This document shows, piece by piece, positions 25,725 through 32,935 of a stretch of 64,000 nt of DNA. The first letter of the stretch is position 1, and the number at the start of each line of letters is the position of its first letter. Origin of the DNA: Solirubrobacter ginsenosidimutans (GTDB lineage: Bacteria > Actinomycetota > Thermoleophilia > Solirubrobacterales > Solirubrobacteraceae); contig NZ_JAPDOD010000039.1 in assembly GCF_027587205.1 (NCBI RefSeq), positions 1-64,000 of the forward strand, in the 5' to 3' direction. The position numbers and the translations under genes are program-made. The notes beneath the pieces were generated by a model, which saw nothing but the letters and a program-made list of their open reading frames with translations, ran no database searches and was not told the DNA's origin.

Positions 25725-26840
25725 TCAGACCACTTCCCGCTCCCGCGCGAACCGTCCGTAGTTGTAATAGGCCGCGCAGGCGCCTTCGCTGCTCACCATG
25801 CACGTGCCGATCGGCCGCTCCGGCGTGCACGCCGTGCCGAACACCTTGCACTCGAACGGCTTGATGACGCCCTTGAGCACCTCGCCGCACTGGCAGGCCT
25901 TGGGGTCGGCGACGCGGATGCCGGGAACGGCGAAGCGCAGCTCGGCGTCGTAGTCCGCATAGGCGCCTGAGAGCTTGAGGCCGGAGTGGCTGATGAAGCC
26001 CAGGCCGCGCCACTCGAAGTGCGGGCGCAGCGCGAAGACCTCGGCCATCACCTCGAGCGCGCGCTGGTTGCCGTCGTAGGGGACGACACGCGCGTACTGG
26101 TTCTCGACCTCGCAGCGCCCGTCGCGCAGCTGGGTGAGGAGCATCTGGACGGCGTGCAGGATGTCCAGCGGCTCGAAGCCGGCGATCACGACCGGCTTGC
26201 CGTACGTCTGGGGGATGAACTCGAACGGCCGCGCACCCACCACCGTGCTCACGTGCCCGGGGCCGATGAAGCCGTCCAGGCGCAGGTCGGGCGAGTCCAG
26301 CAGCGCGCGCAGCGGCGGCACGATCGTCACGTGGCTGCACATCACGCTGAAGTTCCGCAGGCCCTCGGCCTTGGCGCGTTTGAGCGTGAGCGCGGTCGAC
26401 GGCGCGGTGGTCTCGAAGCCGATCGCGAAGAAGACGACCTCGCGATCCGGGTTCGAGCGGGCGATCCGCAGCGCGTCCAGCGGCGAGTAGACCATCCGCA
26501 CGTCGGCGCCGCCCGCCTTGGCCTCCAGCAGCGTGCCATTCGACCCCGGCACCCGCATCATGTCGCCGAAGCAGGTGAAGATGACGCCGGGAACGTTCGC
26601 CACCGCGATGCCGTCATCGACGCGGCCCATCGGGATCACGCACACCGGGCAGCCCGGCCCGTGCACGAGCTCGACGTTCTCCGGCAGCAGGTCGTCGACA
26701 CCGTACTTGTAGATCGAGTGGGTGTGGCCGCCGCACACCTCCATCAGCTTGTAGTGGCGGCCCGGCTCGACGGTGGCGAGGATCTGTCCCGCCAGCACCT
26801 GGCCGAGCTCTGCGTCGCGGAACTCGTCGACGAACCTCAC
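25725..26840 (-). CDS. hypD: Hydrogenase maturation protein HypD
   Basis: HypD is the Fe-S scaffold where the Fe(CN)2CO unit is built with HypC. The protein (371 aa) contains KLMEVCGGHTHSIYKYG, LVHGPGCPVCVIP, AIGFETTAPSTAL, SHVTIVPPLRALL, GFIGPGHVSTVVG, and the C-terminal cysteine set CQCGEVLKG, CKVFGTACTPE and GTCMVSSEGACAAYYNYG. ATG 26840 overlaps the stop of the second hypC-like gene. Confidence 0.97.
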   Translation of the reverse strand: MRFVDEFRDAELGQVLAGQILATVEPGRHYKLMEVCGGHTHSIYKYGVDDLLPENVELVHGPGCPVCVIPMGRVDDGIAVANVPGVIFTCFGDMMRVPGSNGTLLEAKAGGADVRMVYSPLDALRIARSNPDREVVFFAIGFETTAPSTALTLKRAKAEGLRNFSVMCSHVTIVPPLRALLDSPDLRLDGFIGPGHVSTVVGARPFEFIPQTYGKPVVIAGFEPLDILHAVQMLLTQLRDGRCEVENQYARVVPYDGNQRALEVMAEVFALRPHFEWRGLGFISHSGLKLSGAYADYDAELRFAVPGIRVADPKACQCGEVLKGVIKPFECKVFGTACTPERPIGTCMVSSEGACAAYYNYGRFAREREVV

Positions 26841-27034
26841 AGCGTCACCAGCGCCACACCCGCATGCACCAGGACCTGATCACCGGCCCCGGCGTCGACC
26901 AGTGCGAGCTCCACCGTGTGGTGCGCGCCGTCGGCGTCTTCACAGAGGGCGAGGGCGTCGTCGCGGACCCGCAGCACCCGCATCGGCACGCCGTCGTCGC
27001 CGCACGTGATGCAGTGGCCCGAGTCGCAGCTCAT
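26837..27034 (-). CDS. Second HypC-like protein (short, Cys-rich N-terminus)
   Basis: The gene encodes a 65-residue HypC/HupF-family protein. Unlike classical HypC it does not start Met-Cys-Leu; it starts MSCDSGHCITCGDDGVPMRV, with three cysteines, then a HypC-like barrel (ALCEDADGAHHTVELALV, GDQVLVHAGVALV). Similar paired hypC genes occur in actinobacterial group 1h loci. It may serve a different partner step than the canonical copy at 27031. It overlaps both neighbours by an ATGA. Confidence 0.88.
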   Translation of the reverse strand: MSCDSGHCITCGDDGVPMRVLRVRDDALALCEDADGAHHTVELALVDAGAGDQVLVHAGVALVTL

Positions 27035-27297
27035 TCGATCACGCTCTCCGAGAGCTCGTGCAGCTCCTGCTCGAACTCGGCGCCCATCGCCTGGAGCAGT
27101 TCGAGCGTCGCGGTCGCCTCGGCCTCGTCGATCACGGAGATCGCGAACCCGACGTGGATCAGGACCCAGTCACCGGGTCCGATGTCGTCGAAGAGGCCGA
27201 TGTTGACGGTGCGCCGCACTCCGGCAACGTCGACTCGGGCGAGTTGATTGGACTCGTCGACGACTTCCACGATCTGGCCGGGGATGGCCAGGCACAC
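27031..27297 (-). CDS. hypC: Hydrogenase maturation chaperone HypC
   Basis: This 88-residue chaperone has the canonical start MCLAIPGQIVEV, whose Cys2 binds the iron unit with HypD, then VDVAGVRRTVNIGLF and GDWVLIHVGFAISVIDEAEA. The start is GTG 27297 with GAGGAGAG upstream. It is the first gene of the tightly overlapped hydrogenase run. The 51-bp gap before it is the only clear space, so an operon promoter may lie there or further upstream. Confidence 0.96.
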   Translation of the reverse strand: MCLAIPGQIVEVVDESNQLARVDVAGVRRTVNIGLFDDIGPGDWVLIHVGFAISVIDEAEATATLELLQAMGAEFEQELHELSESVIE

Positions 27298-27348
27298 GTC
27301 GTCACTCTCCTCGTCTCCGACCCCGGTGCGGGTCGAGACCGAGTTGTA

Positions 27349-28737
27349 TCACTCCTGAATCCGGCTCGCGACCTTGCCCGGATTGAACAGGCCGCTTGGA
27401 TCCAAAGCAGTCTTGATCGCGCGCATCATCTCCACCGCGGCCGCGCCATGTTCGAGCTCGAGGAACGCCGATTTCCCATAGCCCACGCCGTGTTCTCCCG
27501 TGCAGGTGCCGTCGGCCGCGATCGCGCGCCTCACCAATCGGTCATTGAGATCGACGGCGCGCTGGAGCTCTTCCGGGTCGTCCGGATCGACCAGGATCGC
27601 GAGGTGGAAGTTCCCGTCGCCGACGTGGCCGACGATCGGGGCGATCAGGCCGGACGCGTCGAGGTCCTCCTTGGTCTGCTTGATCGTCTCGGCGAGGGCG
27701 GAGATCGGGACGCAGGCGTCGGTGGTGAAGCCCTGGCTGCCGGGTCGCAGCGCGCGGCCCGCCTCGTAGGCGCCGTGGCGGGCGTGCCAGAGCGCGCGGC
27801 GCTCGGCCTCGTCGGCGGTCCACTTGAAGCCGAGGACGCCGTGGGCCTCGGCGATGCCCTGCGTCTCGGCCGCCTGCGCCTCGGTCTCGGCGGCGTTGCC
27901 GTGGAACTCGAAGAAGAGCGTGGGCGCGACGTCCAGGTCGAGCTCGAAATGCTGGTTGACCGCATCGATCTGGACCTCGTCGGCGAGCTCCATCCGGGCG
28001 ACCGGAATGGCGTGGGCGAGGACCTCGATCGCCGTGTCGACCGCGGCGTCGAGGGTGGGGAAGGCCGCCGTGGCGGCGGTCATCGCCTCCGGCGTCGGCT
28101 GGACGCGCAGCGTGACCTCGGTGATCAGGCCGAGCGTGCCCTCGCTGCCGACGAACAGGCGGGTGAGGTCGTAGCCGGCGCTCGACTTCCTCGCCCGTGA
28201 GCGGGTCCGCACGATCTCGCCGTCGGCGGTGACGACGGTGAGGCTGATGACGTTCTCGCGCATCGTGCCGTAGCGCACGGAGGTCGTCCCGGACGCTCCA
28301 GTCGCCGCCATCCCGCCGATCGTCGCGTCGGCGCCTGGGTCGACCGAGAAGAACACGCCCTCGGGGCGCAGCCGCTCGTCGAGCTGGCGGCGCGTCACCC
28401 CCGCCTGCACGGTCACGTCCATGTCCTCGACCGAGAGCCGCAGGATCCGGTTCATCTGCGCCGTGTCGATCGACACGCCGCCATCCAGCGCCGCGACGTG
28501 GCCTTCGAGGCTCGTGCCCGCGCCGAAGGGGACGATCGGCGCGCCGTGCTTCGCGCAGAGCTTGACGATCGCCGCCGCCTCCTCACTGTCGCGCGGAAGG
28601 ACGACGATGTCGGGCGCGGCGGCCGAGTGCCAGCCCTCGTCGGTCCCGTGCCGGCGGCGCTCGTCGGCACCGGTGACGACGCGGTCGGCATCGAGTGCGG
28701 TGACCAGCTCCTCCTTCAAGCCCATCGCCTGGACCAT
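27349..28737 (-). CDS. FAD-linked oxidase (GlcD/D-lactate dehydrogenase family)
   Basis: The protein has 462 residues. It has the FAD_binding_4 domain (about 40-220) with IVPFGAGTSLEGHVAAL, GGMAATGASGTTSVRYG, and YDLTRLFVGSEGTLGLITEVTL. The C-terminal FAD oxidase domain contains GHVGDGNFHLAIL (catalytic His region) and TCTGEHGVGYGKSAFLE. Such enzymes oxidise 2-hydroxyacids such as D-lactate or glycolate. ATG 28725 (MGLKEELV) is an alternative start. It lies 3 bp after the upstream exported-protein gene and 51 bp before hypC, on the same strand. Confidence 0.92.
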   Translation of the reverse strand: MVQAMGLKEELVTALDADRVVTGADERRRHGTDEGWHSAAAPDIVVLPRDSEEAAAIVKLCAKHGAPIVPFGAGTSLEGHVAALDGGVSIDTAQMNRILRLSVEDMDVTVQAGVTRRQLDERLRPEGVFFSVDPGADATIGGMAATGASGTTSVRYGTMRENVISLTVVTADGEIVRTRSRARKSSAGYDLTRLFVGSEGTLGLITEVTLRVQPTPEAMTAATAAFPTLDAAVDTAIEVLAHAIPVARMELADEVQIDAVNQHFELDLDVAPTLFFEFHGNAAETEAQAAETQGIAEAHGVLGFKWTADEAERRALWHARHGAYEAGRALRPGSQGFTTDACVPISALAETIKQTKEDLDASGLIAPIVGHVGDGNFHLAILVDPDDPEELQRAVDLNDRLVRRAIAADGTCTGEHGVGYGKSAFLELEHGAAAVEMMRAIKTALDPSGLFNPGKVASRIQE

Positions 28738-28740
28738 ACG

Positions 28741-29919
28741 TCACTCCGAGTAGAGGGTCCGCGTCACCTCCCGCCCGTCCTTCATATGCGCGGTGGCAGT
28801 GACCTTGCCGGTGGGGAAGCCGCCGTCGTAGACGGCGATGATCGCGTGCGCCAGGCCGGAGGGGACGAGCGTGCGGACGTCGCGGGGCGTGCGGATGGTG
28901 ACGCTGACGACGTCCTCGTACACGCGCCCCCAGTAGACCGTCCGATTGTCGAGGACGCGGCGCTCGATGCGACCGCGCGGGTCCTCGCCGCCGACGCTCG
29001 AGCCGAGCACGTCGAGCCGCATCGGGAACGCCCGCGTGGGCGGTTTCCGGGTGTCCGGACAGTACTGCTGGAGCATCTCGAAGCCTGGGTACGCGATGCC
29101 GAGGCGGCGGTCGACGCTCGCCAGGCGGGTGCCGACGAGGCGGCCCGGCGCCGTCACGCAGATCCCGCCACGGTCGCCGCGCGTGGCGATCAGCGCCCAG
29201 GGCTGGCCTCCGGCCGGGTCGGGAGCGCGGACGGCGACCGTCTCGGTGCCCGCGACCGGCCGCTCCCCCTTGGGCCGCGGCATGCCGGTCCGGTTGAAGC
29301 GCACGCGGTGGCCGTCGCGGTACTCGGCGACGCCCGTGAGCAGCCGCCCCGGCGACGCGTCGCCGGCGACGATACGGAGCACGATGCCGTCGGCGCCGGG
29401 AGCCAGGGGCGGCTCGTCGTCGGGCACGAGGCGGGTGATCGCGGGCGCGGCGACGCCGAAGGTCACCGTCTCCAGCGGCTCCAGCGCGCCGTTCTCGGGC
29501 TGCGTGAGCGTCGTGAAGCGCTGGACGCTCACGCCCACCGCCCGCTCCTGATCGGGGTTCTTGCAGATCATCGGTGTTCCCGCGTGGCCCGGCAGCGTGG
29601 GCGCGAACGCCCCACTCGCGCCGATCCACCCGAACCGCTCGCCGTCGAGCCGGCCGACCTCGGAGCACTCCACGGTCGTGCCGTTCTTCAGCGGCGACTT
29701 GAAGCGCCGGATCGCCCACGGCGCGCCACCCTTGGCGTCCGGCGCCTGGGTCACGACGCGGACGTCGCGGGCGTCCATCGGCGGCGGCGTGGGCTCGGCG
29801 GGGGTGCTTGCCGCCGCCACGGCCGGCACCGGAGCCGGCGCACGGTCGTCGGCGAGCACGGCCGCGGCCCCGACCGCGGAACCGCCGAGCGCGGCGACGA
29901 GGGCGAGCTTGGCGATCAT
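28741..29919 (-). CDS. Exported protein with repeated PWA domains, paralogue of 30064-31377
   Basis: This is a 392-residue protein with an N-terminal signal or anchor (LALVAALGGSAVGAAAVLA) and a Pro/Ala-rich linker. Its exported part contains two similar units: DAKGGAPWAIRRFK...CSEVGRLDGERFGWIG near residues 60-110 and DPAGGQPWALIATRG...GICV near 240-280. Both units have counterparts in the 437-residue protein encoded upstream, so the two are paralogues. No enzyme motif was found. It overlaps the second micro-ORF (ATGA) and lies downstream of an ECF sigma gene. Confidence 0.72.
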   Translation of the reverse strand: MIAKLALVAALGGSAVGAAAVLADDRAPAPVPAVAAASTPAEPTPPPMDARDVRVVTQAPDAKGGAPWAIRRFKSPLKNGTTVECSEVGRLDGERFGWIGASGAFAPTLPGHAGTPMICKNPDQERAVGVSVQRFTTLTQPENGALEPLETVTFGVAAPAITRLVPDDEPPLAPGADGIVLRIVAGDASPGRLLTGVAEYRDGHRVRFNRTGMPRPKGERPVAGTETVAVRAPDPAGGQPWALIATRGDRGGICVTAPGRLVGTRLASVDRRLGIAYPGFEMLQQYCPDTRKPPTRAFPMRLDVLGSSVGGEDPRGRIERRVLDNRTVYWGRVYEDVVSVTIRTPRDVRTLVPSGLAHAIIAVYDGGFPTGKVTATAHMKDGREVTRTLYSE

Positions 29920-29993
29920 CGCGGCCTCCGTGCCGAGGTCGACGGCCCGTCGGCGCGCCCGCGTGCCGCCATCGCATGCGAGCCGGTCGTCAT
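29916..29993 (-). CDS. Micro-ORF B, 25 residues, tandem duplicate
   Basis: This 25-codon frame (MTTGSHAMAARGRADG, ending SARRPR) has a GGAGG just upstream of its ATG. Its TGA overlaps the ATG of the exported-protein gene (29919). It is nearly identical to micro-ORF A one repeat unit upstream. It may be a translated leader, or simply a relic of a junction duplication. Confidence 0.4.
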   Translation of the reverse strand: MTTGSHAMAARGRADGPSTSARRPR

Positions 29994-30068
29994 CGCGGCC
30001 TCCGGGACAAGGTCGACGGCCCGTCGGCGAGCCCGCGTGCCGCCACCTCGTGCGAGCCGGTCGTCATC
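29921..30068. repeat. Two tandem 74-bp direct repeats
   Basis: Copy 1 is 29921-29994 and copy 2 is 29995-30068, differing at only a few positions. On the minus strand each unit carries a GGAGG ribosome site, a stop/start overlap ATGA, and a 25-codon open frame. A partial third copy of the junction (GGAGGCC-ATGA) is the end of the upstream gene. There are too few units and no spacers for a CRISPR array. Confidence 0.85.
29990..30067 (-). CDS. Micro-ORF A, 25 residues, tandem duplicate
   Basis: A 25-codon frame (MTTGSHEVAARGLADG, ending LSRRPR) starts in the stop codon of the 437-residue gene (ATGA) and ends in the start of micro-ORF B. The C-terminal RRPR equals the end of the upstream protein, suggesting that the unit arose by duplication of that gene junction. 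Translation is plausible but unproven. Confidence 0.4.
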   Translation of the reverse strand: MTTGSHEVAARGLADGPSTLSRRPR

Positions 30069-31377
30069 TTGGCCTCCGTGACTTGACGAGGTCCGGGGTG
30101 AGGCCCTCGCCCGGTTTGCCGTGCTGGACGGCGCCGTCGGCCAGCACGACGTCGAGCGCGAGCTTCGCGGGGTCGACGGCTGCCGGCAGCACGGCGGCGA
30201 AGGCGCCCTGCTTGGACACGGCGAGCTTGCGCGGCGCACCGGCCCCGCGCAGGGTGACGCTGCGCAGCGTCTTGCCGTTGCGCGCGACACCCCAGACGAC
30301 GGTGCGCGGGGGGTTGTGCTGCCACCCCCAGCGATCGAAGCCCGGGACGCCCTCGTCACCCGGCTTCAACCGGCGCGCATCGGCCACCCACGCGCGGTCG
30401 GAGGTGCGCAGGGCGAGGCACGCGGTCGGCGTGACGACCTGCCCGGTGCTGCCGTCGGCGCGGACGATCACGCCCTTCCCGCTGCGGCGCGCGGGACGGA
30501 CGTGCGCGCATTGCAGCCGCGTGCCGAGCGTGTAGCGCTCGACCGCCCACGCCTGGCCGCCCTCCGGGTCGGGGATCGTGTCGCTCGCGGCGCCGAAGTT
30601 GTGGTGCTCGACCCGCCCGCCGGCGAACCGCAAGGTGACGGCCGCCGACTGGTCCTCGGGGTAGCCGCGCAGGGCGGCAACGTACGTCCCGCCCGGCCCG
30701 ATCCGCAGCGGGCGGTCGCCGGTTGCCGTCCGCAGCGTCACGGCCCGTAGCCGGTCACCCGCGACGCCGTAGACGATCGAGCGCACGTCCGCCACGCGGT
30801 CGGCCGCGAGCACCCGCGCGCCCGTGAGCGTCCCGCCCTGCCCGCAGGCGTCGGAGAGCTCGGCCGGAAGCCGCCGGAACACGCCGTCGAGCCCGGTCAG
30901 GCCGAACACGCCGTCGCGCACCTGCCCGACCGTCGTGCACGTGAACCCGGTCTTGGACCGCGCCACCCGCACCGCCCACGGCAGCCCGCGACCCGGATCG
31001 GCCGCCCGCACCGCACTCACCCGTGCCGTCCCGGCCAGCGGCGTCTGCTCGTCCGGCACCTGCGACGGATCCGGCGCGCTGATCACGGCCTCGCGCAACA
31101 CGACCGCGGTCGCCGCCCCGCTGGTCGCGGCGATCGGCACCGCCACACAGAACCCCAGCGCCACCCGCCGCCACCGCGCCCGCCGCCGATCCAGCCGCCG
31201 CGTCCGCGCCACCAGCCCCCGCCCGACGCGCTCGAGCACCGGCAGATCGCTTGCATACATGTCGTATACCGGGGTCTGACCCCGGTATGCATCTGGTATG
31301 CAACGCGCGTCCTCGCGGCGGGTGGCGGCGACGAGGGCCTCGCCGAAGGCGTCGAGGCCGGGGAGGTCATCGGCCAC
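30064..31377 (-). CDS. Membrane-anchored exported protein, possible anti-sigma partner
   Basis: This 437-residue protein has a cytoplasmic N-terminus (about 1-70), one membrane helix (VALGFCVAVPIAATSGAATAVVL), then an exported part with repeated units DPGRGLPWAVRVARS...CTTVGQVRDGVFGLTG and DPEGGQAWAVERYTL...CAHV. GTG 31377 was chosen because it overlaps the sigma factor stop region and longer forms run into the sigma gene. Its place right after an ECF sigma gene plus the single-helix layout suggest anti-sigma function, but no zinc anti-sigma motif is present. Residues 25-43 derive from palindromic element A (AYRGQTPVYDMYASD). Confidence 0.75.
   Translation of the reverse strand: MADDLPGLDAFGEALVAATRREDARCIPDAYRGQTPVYDMYASDLPVLERVGRGLVARTRRLDRRRARWRRVALGFCVAVPIAATSGAATAVVLREAVISAPDPSQVPDEQTPLAGTARVSAVRAADPGRGLPWAVRVARSKTGFTCTTVGQVRDGVFGLTGLDGVFRRLPAELSDACGQGGTLTGARVLAADRVADVRSIVYGVAGDRLRAVTLRTATGDRPLRIGPGGTYVAALRGYPEDQSAAVTLRFAGGRVEHHNFGAASDTIPDPEGGQAWAVERYTLGTRLQCAHVRPARRSGKGVIVRADGSTGQVVTPTACLALRTSDRAWVADARRLKPGDEGVPGFDRWGWQHNPPRTVVWGVARNGKTLRSVTLRGAGAPRKLAVSKQGAFAAVLPAAVDPAKLALDVVLADGAVQHGKPGEGLTPDLVKSRRPR
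31250..31304. repeat. Palindromic element family A, copy 3 (inside exported-protein gene)
   Basis: This 55-bp element has outer arms TTGCATAC (31251-31258) and GTATGCAA (31296-31303), perfectly complementary. The core at 31264-31290 is GTATACCGGGGTC-T-GACCCCGGTATGC. The host gene reads through it in frame. It is closest to the QueA copy in its right arm (GGTATGCAAC). Confidence 0.88.
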
Positions 31378-31894
31378 GGGCGGCCTCGGCTTCCAGGTCG
31401 GCGGCCAAGCCGCGTAGGGCTCTCGACACCCGGGCGCGGGCGGCTTGCTCGTCGACGCCCAGCGCCGCGGCGACCTCGTCGTACCCACGCTCCTCGACGA
31501 CCCGCAGGCGCAGCGCGAGCTGGTGCTCGTCCGGCAGCGCGCCGAGCAGGTCCGCGACGCGGCCGCGCAGCTCGGCGAGGCCGCTGAGCTCCTCGATGCG
31601 CTCGTACTCGTCGTCGGTCAGCCCGGGCGGGTCGAGGCCGAGTCGCGCCAGCGCGCGGCGCTCCACACCCGCCCGCCGGTACCACTGCAAGAGCTGGTGG
31701 CGGGCGATGCCGTACAGCCAGGCGCCCGCGTCGTCGCCGCGGAACCGGCGGCGGTCGGCGACCGCGGACGCGAAGGTCTCGGCCATCAGCTCGGCCGCGG
31801 CCTGGGCGTCGAAGGTGCGGCGCGCGAAGTAGGCCACGAGCGCGCGGGCGTGGGTGCCGTAGAGGCGGGCGATGTCATCGGCGTCGAGCGGCAA
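31367..31894 (-). CDS. ECF-type RNA polymerase sigma factor
   Basis: This sigma-70 family protein is about 175 residues long. Region 2 is ARALVAYFARRTFDAQAAAELMAETF with the FRGDDAGAWLYGIARHQL segment, and region 4 is LPDEHQLALRLRVVEERGYDEVAAALGV followed by ARARVSRALRGL. The start is uncertain: no ATG or GTG fits the N-terminus, so TTG 31894 (LPLDADDIARLYG) is taken; the frame stays open to 31987 but collides with the divergent NUDIX gene. It probably directs transcription of the exported-protein genes that follow and overlaps the first of them. Confidence 0.87.
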   Translation of the reverse strand: MPLDADDIARLYGTHARALVAYFARRTFDAQAAAELMAETFASAVADRRRFRGDDAGAWLYGIARHQLLQWYRRAGVERRALARLGLDPPGLTDDEYERIEELSGLAELRGRVADLLGALPDEHQLALRLRVVEERGYDEVAAALGVDEQAARARVSRALRGLAADLEAEAARGR

Positions 31895-31944
31895 GGCGAG
31901 AAGGTCTCGATCCTCTAAGGGAACGCAGCCGCAAAACTGTGACG

Positions 31945-32406
31945 ATGGCCAAGCGCAGCTCGGGGATCCTCCTCTTCCGGCACACACCTGCCCTCGAGGT
32001 CCTGCTGGTGCACCCGGGCGGCCCGTTCTGGGCGAAGAAGGACCTCGAGGCGTGGTCGATCCCGAAGGGCGAGCACGACCAGGCCGAGGAGGCGCTCGCG
32101 GCCGCGCTGCGGGAGTTCGAGGAGGAGACCGGCTCCAAACCCGACGAGGGCGAGCTCACCGACCTCGGCAGCGTGCGTCAGAAATCGGGCAAGGTCGTGC
32201 AGGCGTGGGCGCTCGAAGGCGATCTCGACGCGGACGCGATCCGCTCGAACACGTTCACGATGGAGTGGCCGCCGCGCTCCGGCCGCCAGAGCGAGTTCCC
32301 CGAGGTCGACCGTGCGGCGTGGTTCGCGCTCGATGAAGCGCGTAAGCGCATTAATCCCGCTCAGGCGGCCTTTCTCGACCGGCTGGCCGAGCGGTTTGCG
32401 TCATGA
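31945..32406 (+). CDS. NUDIX hydrolase
   Basis: This 153-residue hydrolase of nucleoside diphosphate-linked compounds has a full Nudix box: G-x5-E-x7-REF-x-EE-x-G, visible as GEHDQAEEALAAALREFEEE then TGS. The N-terminus SSGILLFRHTPALEVLLVHPGGPFW is typical of the DATP pyrophosphohydrolase-like subgroup. ATG 31945 (MAKRSSG) is preferred over 31939. Substrate cannot be told. It is divergent from the sigma factor. Confidence 0.92.
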   Translation: MAKRSSGILLFRHTPALEVLLVHPGGPFWAKKDLEAWSIPKGEHDQAEEALAAALREFEEETGSKPDEGELTDLGSVRQKSGKVVQAWALEGDLDADAIRSNTFTMEWPPRSGRQSEFPEVDRAAWFALDEARKRINPAQAAFLDRLAERFAS

Positions 32407-32451
32407 CGGCAAGTCGGGTGTAGTCCGGCTAGGAGTGGGCATACCCTTGGC

Positions 32452-32931
32452 ATGAGACGGATTGCGACAGCCAATCTGCTCGATGTCGATTTGCCGGCCG
32501 AGCCCAGAAGTGCGTCGCGAGCGCGCAGCGCAGTACTGGACGCGCTCAAGGGGATCGCCGTCGACAGGGACGCCATCGGAGTGGTCGTGTCAGAGGCCGT
32601 GACCAACGCGGTGATCCACGCGTACCGCGACCGCGAGCGGCCCGGCGAGGTCCACGTGTCCACGCGACTGGATGACGAGGGCGTCGAGGTCGACGTCGTC
32701 GACGACGGCGTCGGACTGAGCCCGCGGTTGGACAGCCCGGGCGTGGGCCTCGGGATGCCGTTGATCGCCGACCTCGCCGACCGCATCGAGATCCGCCACC
32801 AGCACTCGGGCGGCACCCGCGTGACCGCCCGCTTCGTCCTGATGGGCGCCGCCGGCCCGCACGGTCGCGCCGTCGCGCGGACGGTCACGGGCCGTGCCGA
32901 ACGGCACACGGCCCGCCTCGTCGCCGCGTAA
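32452..32931 (+). CDS. Anti-sigma-factor-type ATP-binding protein (RsbW/HATPase_c_2)
   Basis: The gene encodes a 159-residue soluble ATPase domain of the GHKL fold. N-box is VVSEAVTNAVIHAYRD, the G1 box is VVDDGVGLSP, and the G2 region is GVGLGMPLIADLADRIE. Proteins of this kind act as serine kinases that hold a sigma factor and phosphorylate STAS antagonists in partner switching. The C-terminal 25 residues are basic and not conserved. No sigma partner is adjacent. Confidence 0.87.
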   Translation: MRRIATANLLDVDLPAEPRSASRARSAVLDALKGIAVDRDAIGVVVSEAVTNAVIHAYRDRERPGEVHVSTRLDDEGVEVDVVDDGVGLSPRLDSPGVGLGMPLIADLADRIEIRHQHSGGTRVTARFVLMGAAGPHGRAVARTVTGRAERHTARLVAA

Positions 32932-32935
32932 CCGA

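Noticed and set aside
29921..30068. Tandem repeat as a CRISPR array
   Set aside because: There are only two directly joined 74-bp units without spacers, and no cas gene is in the window.
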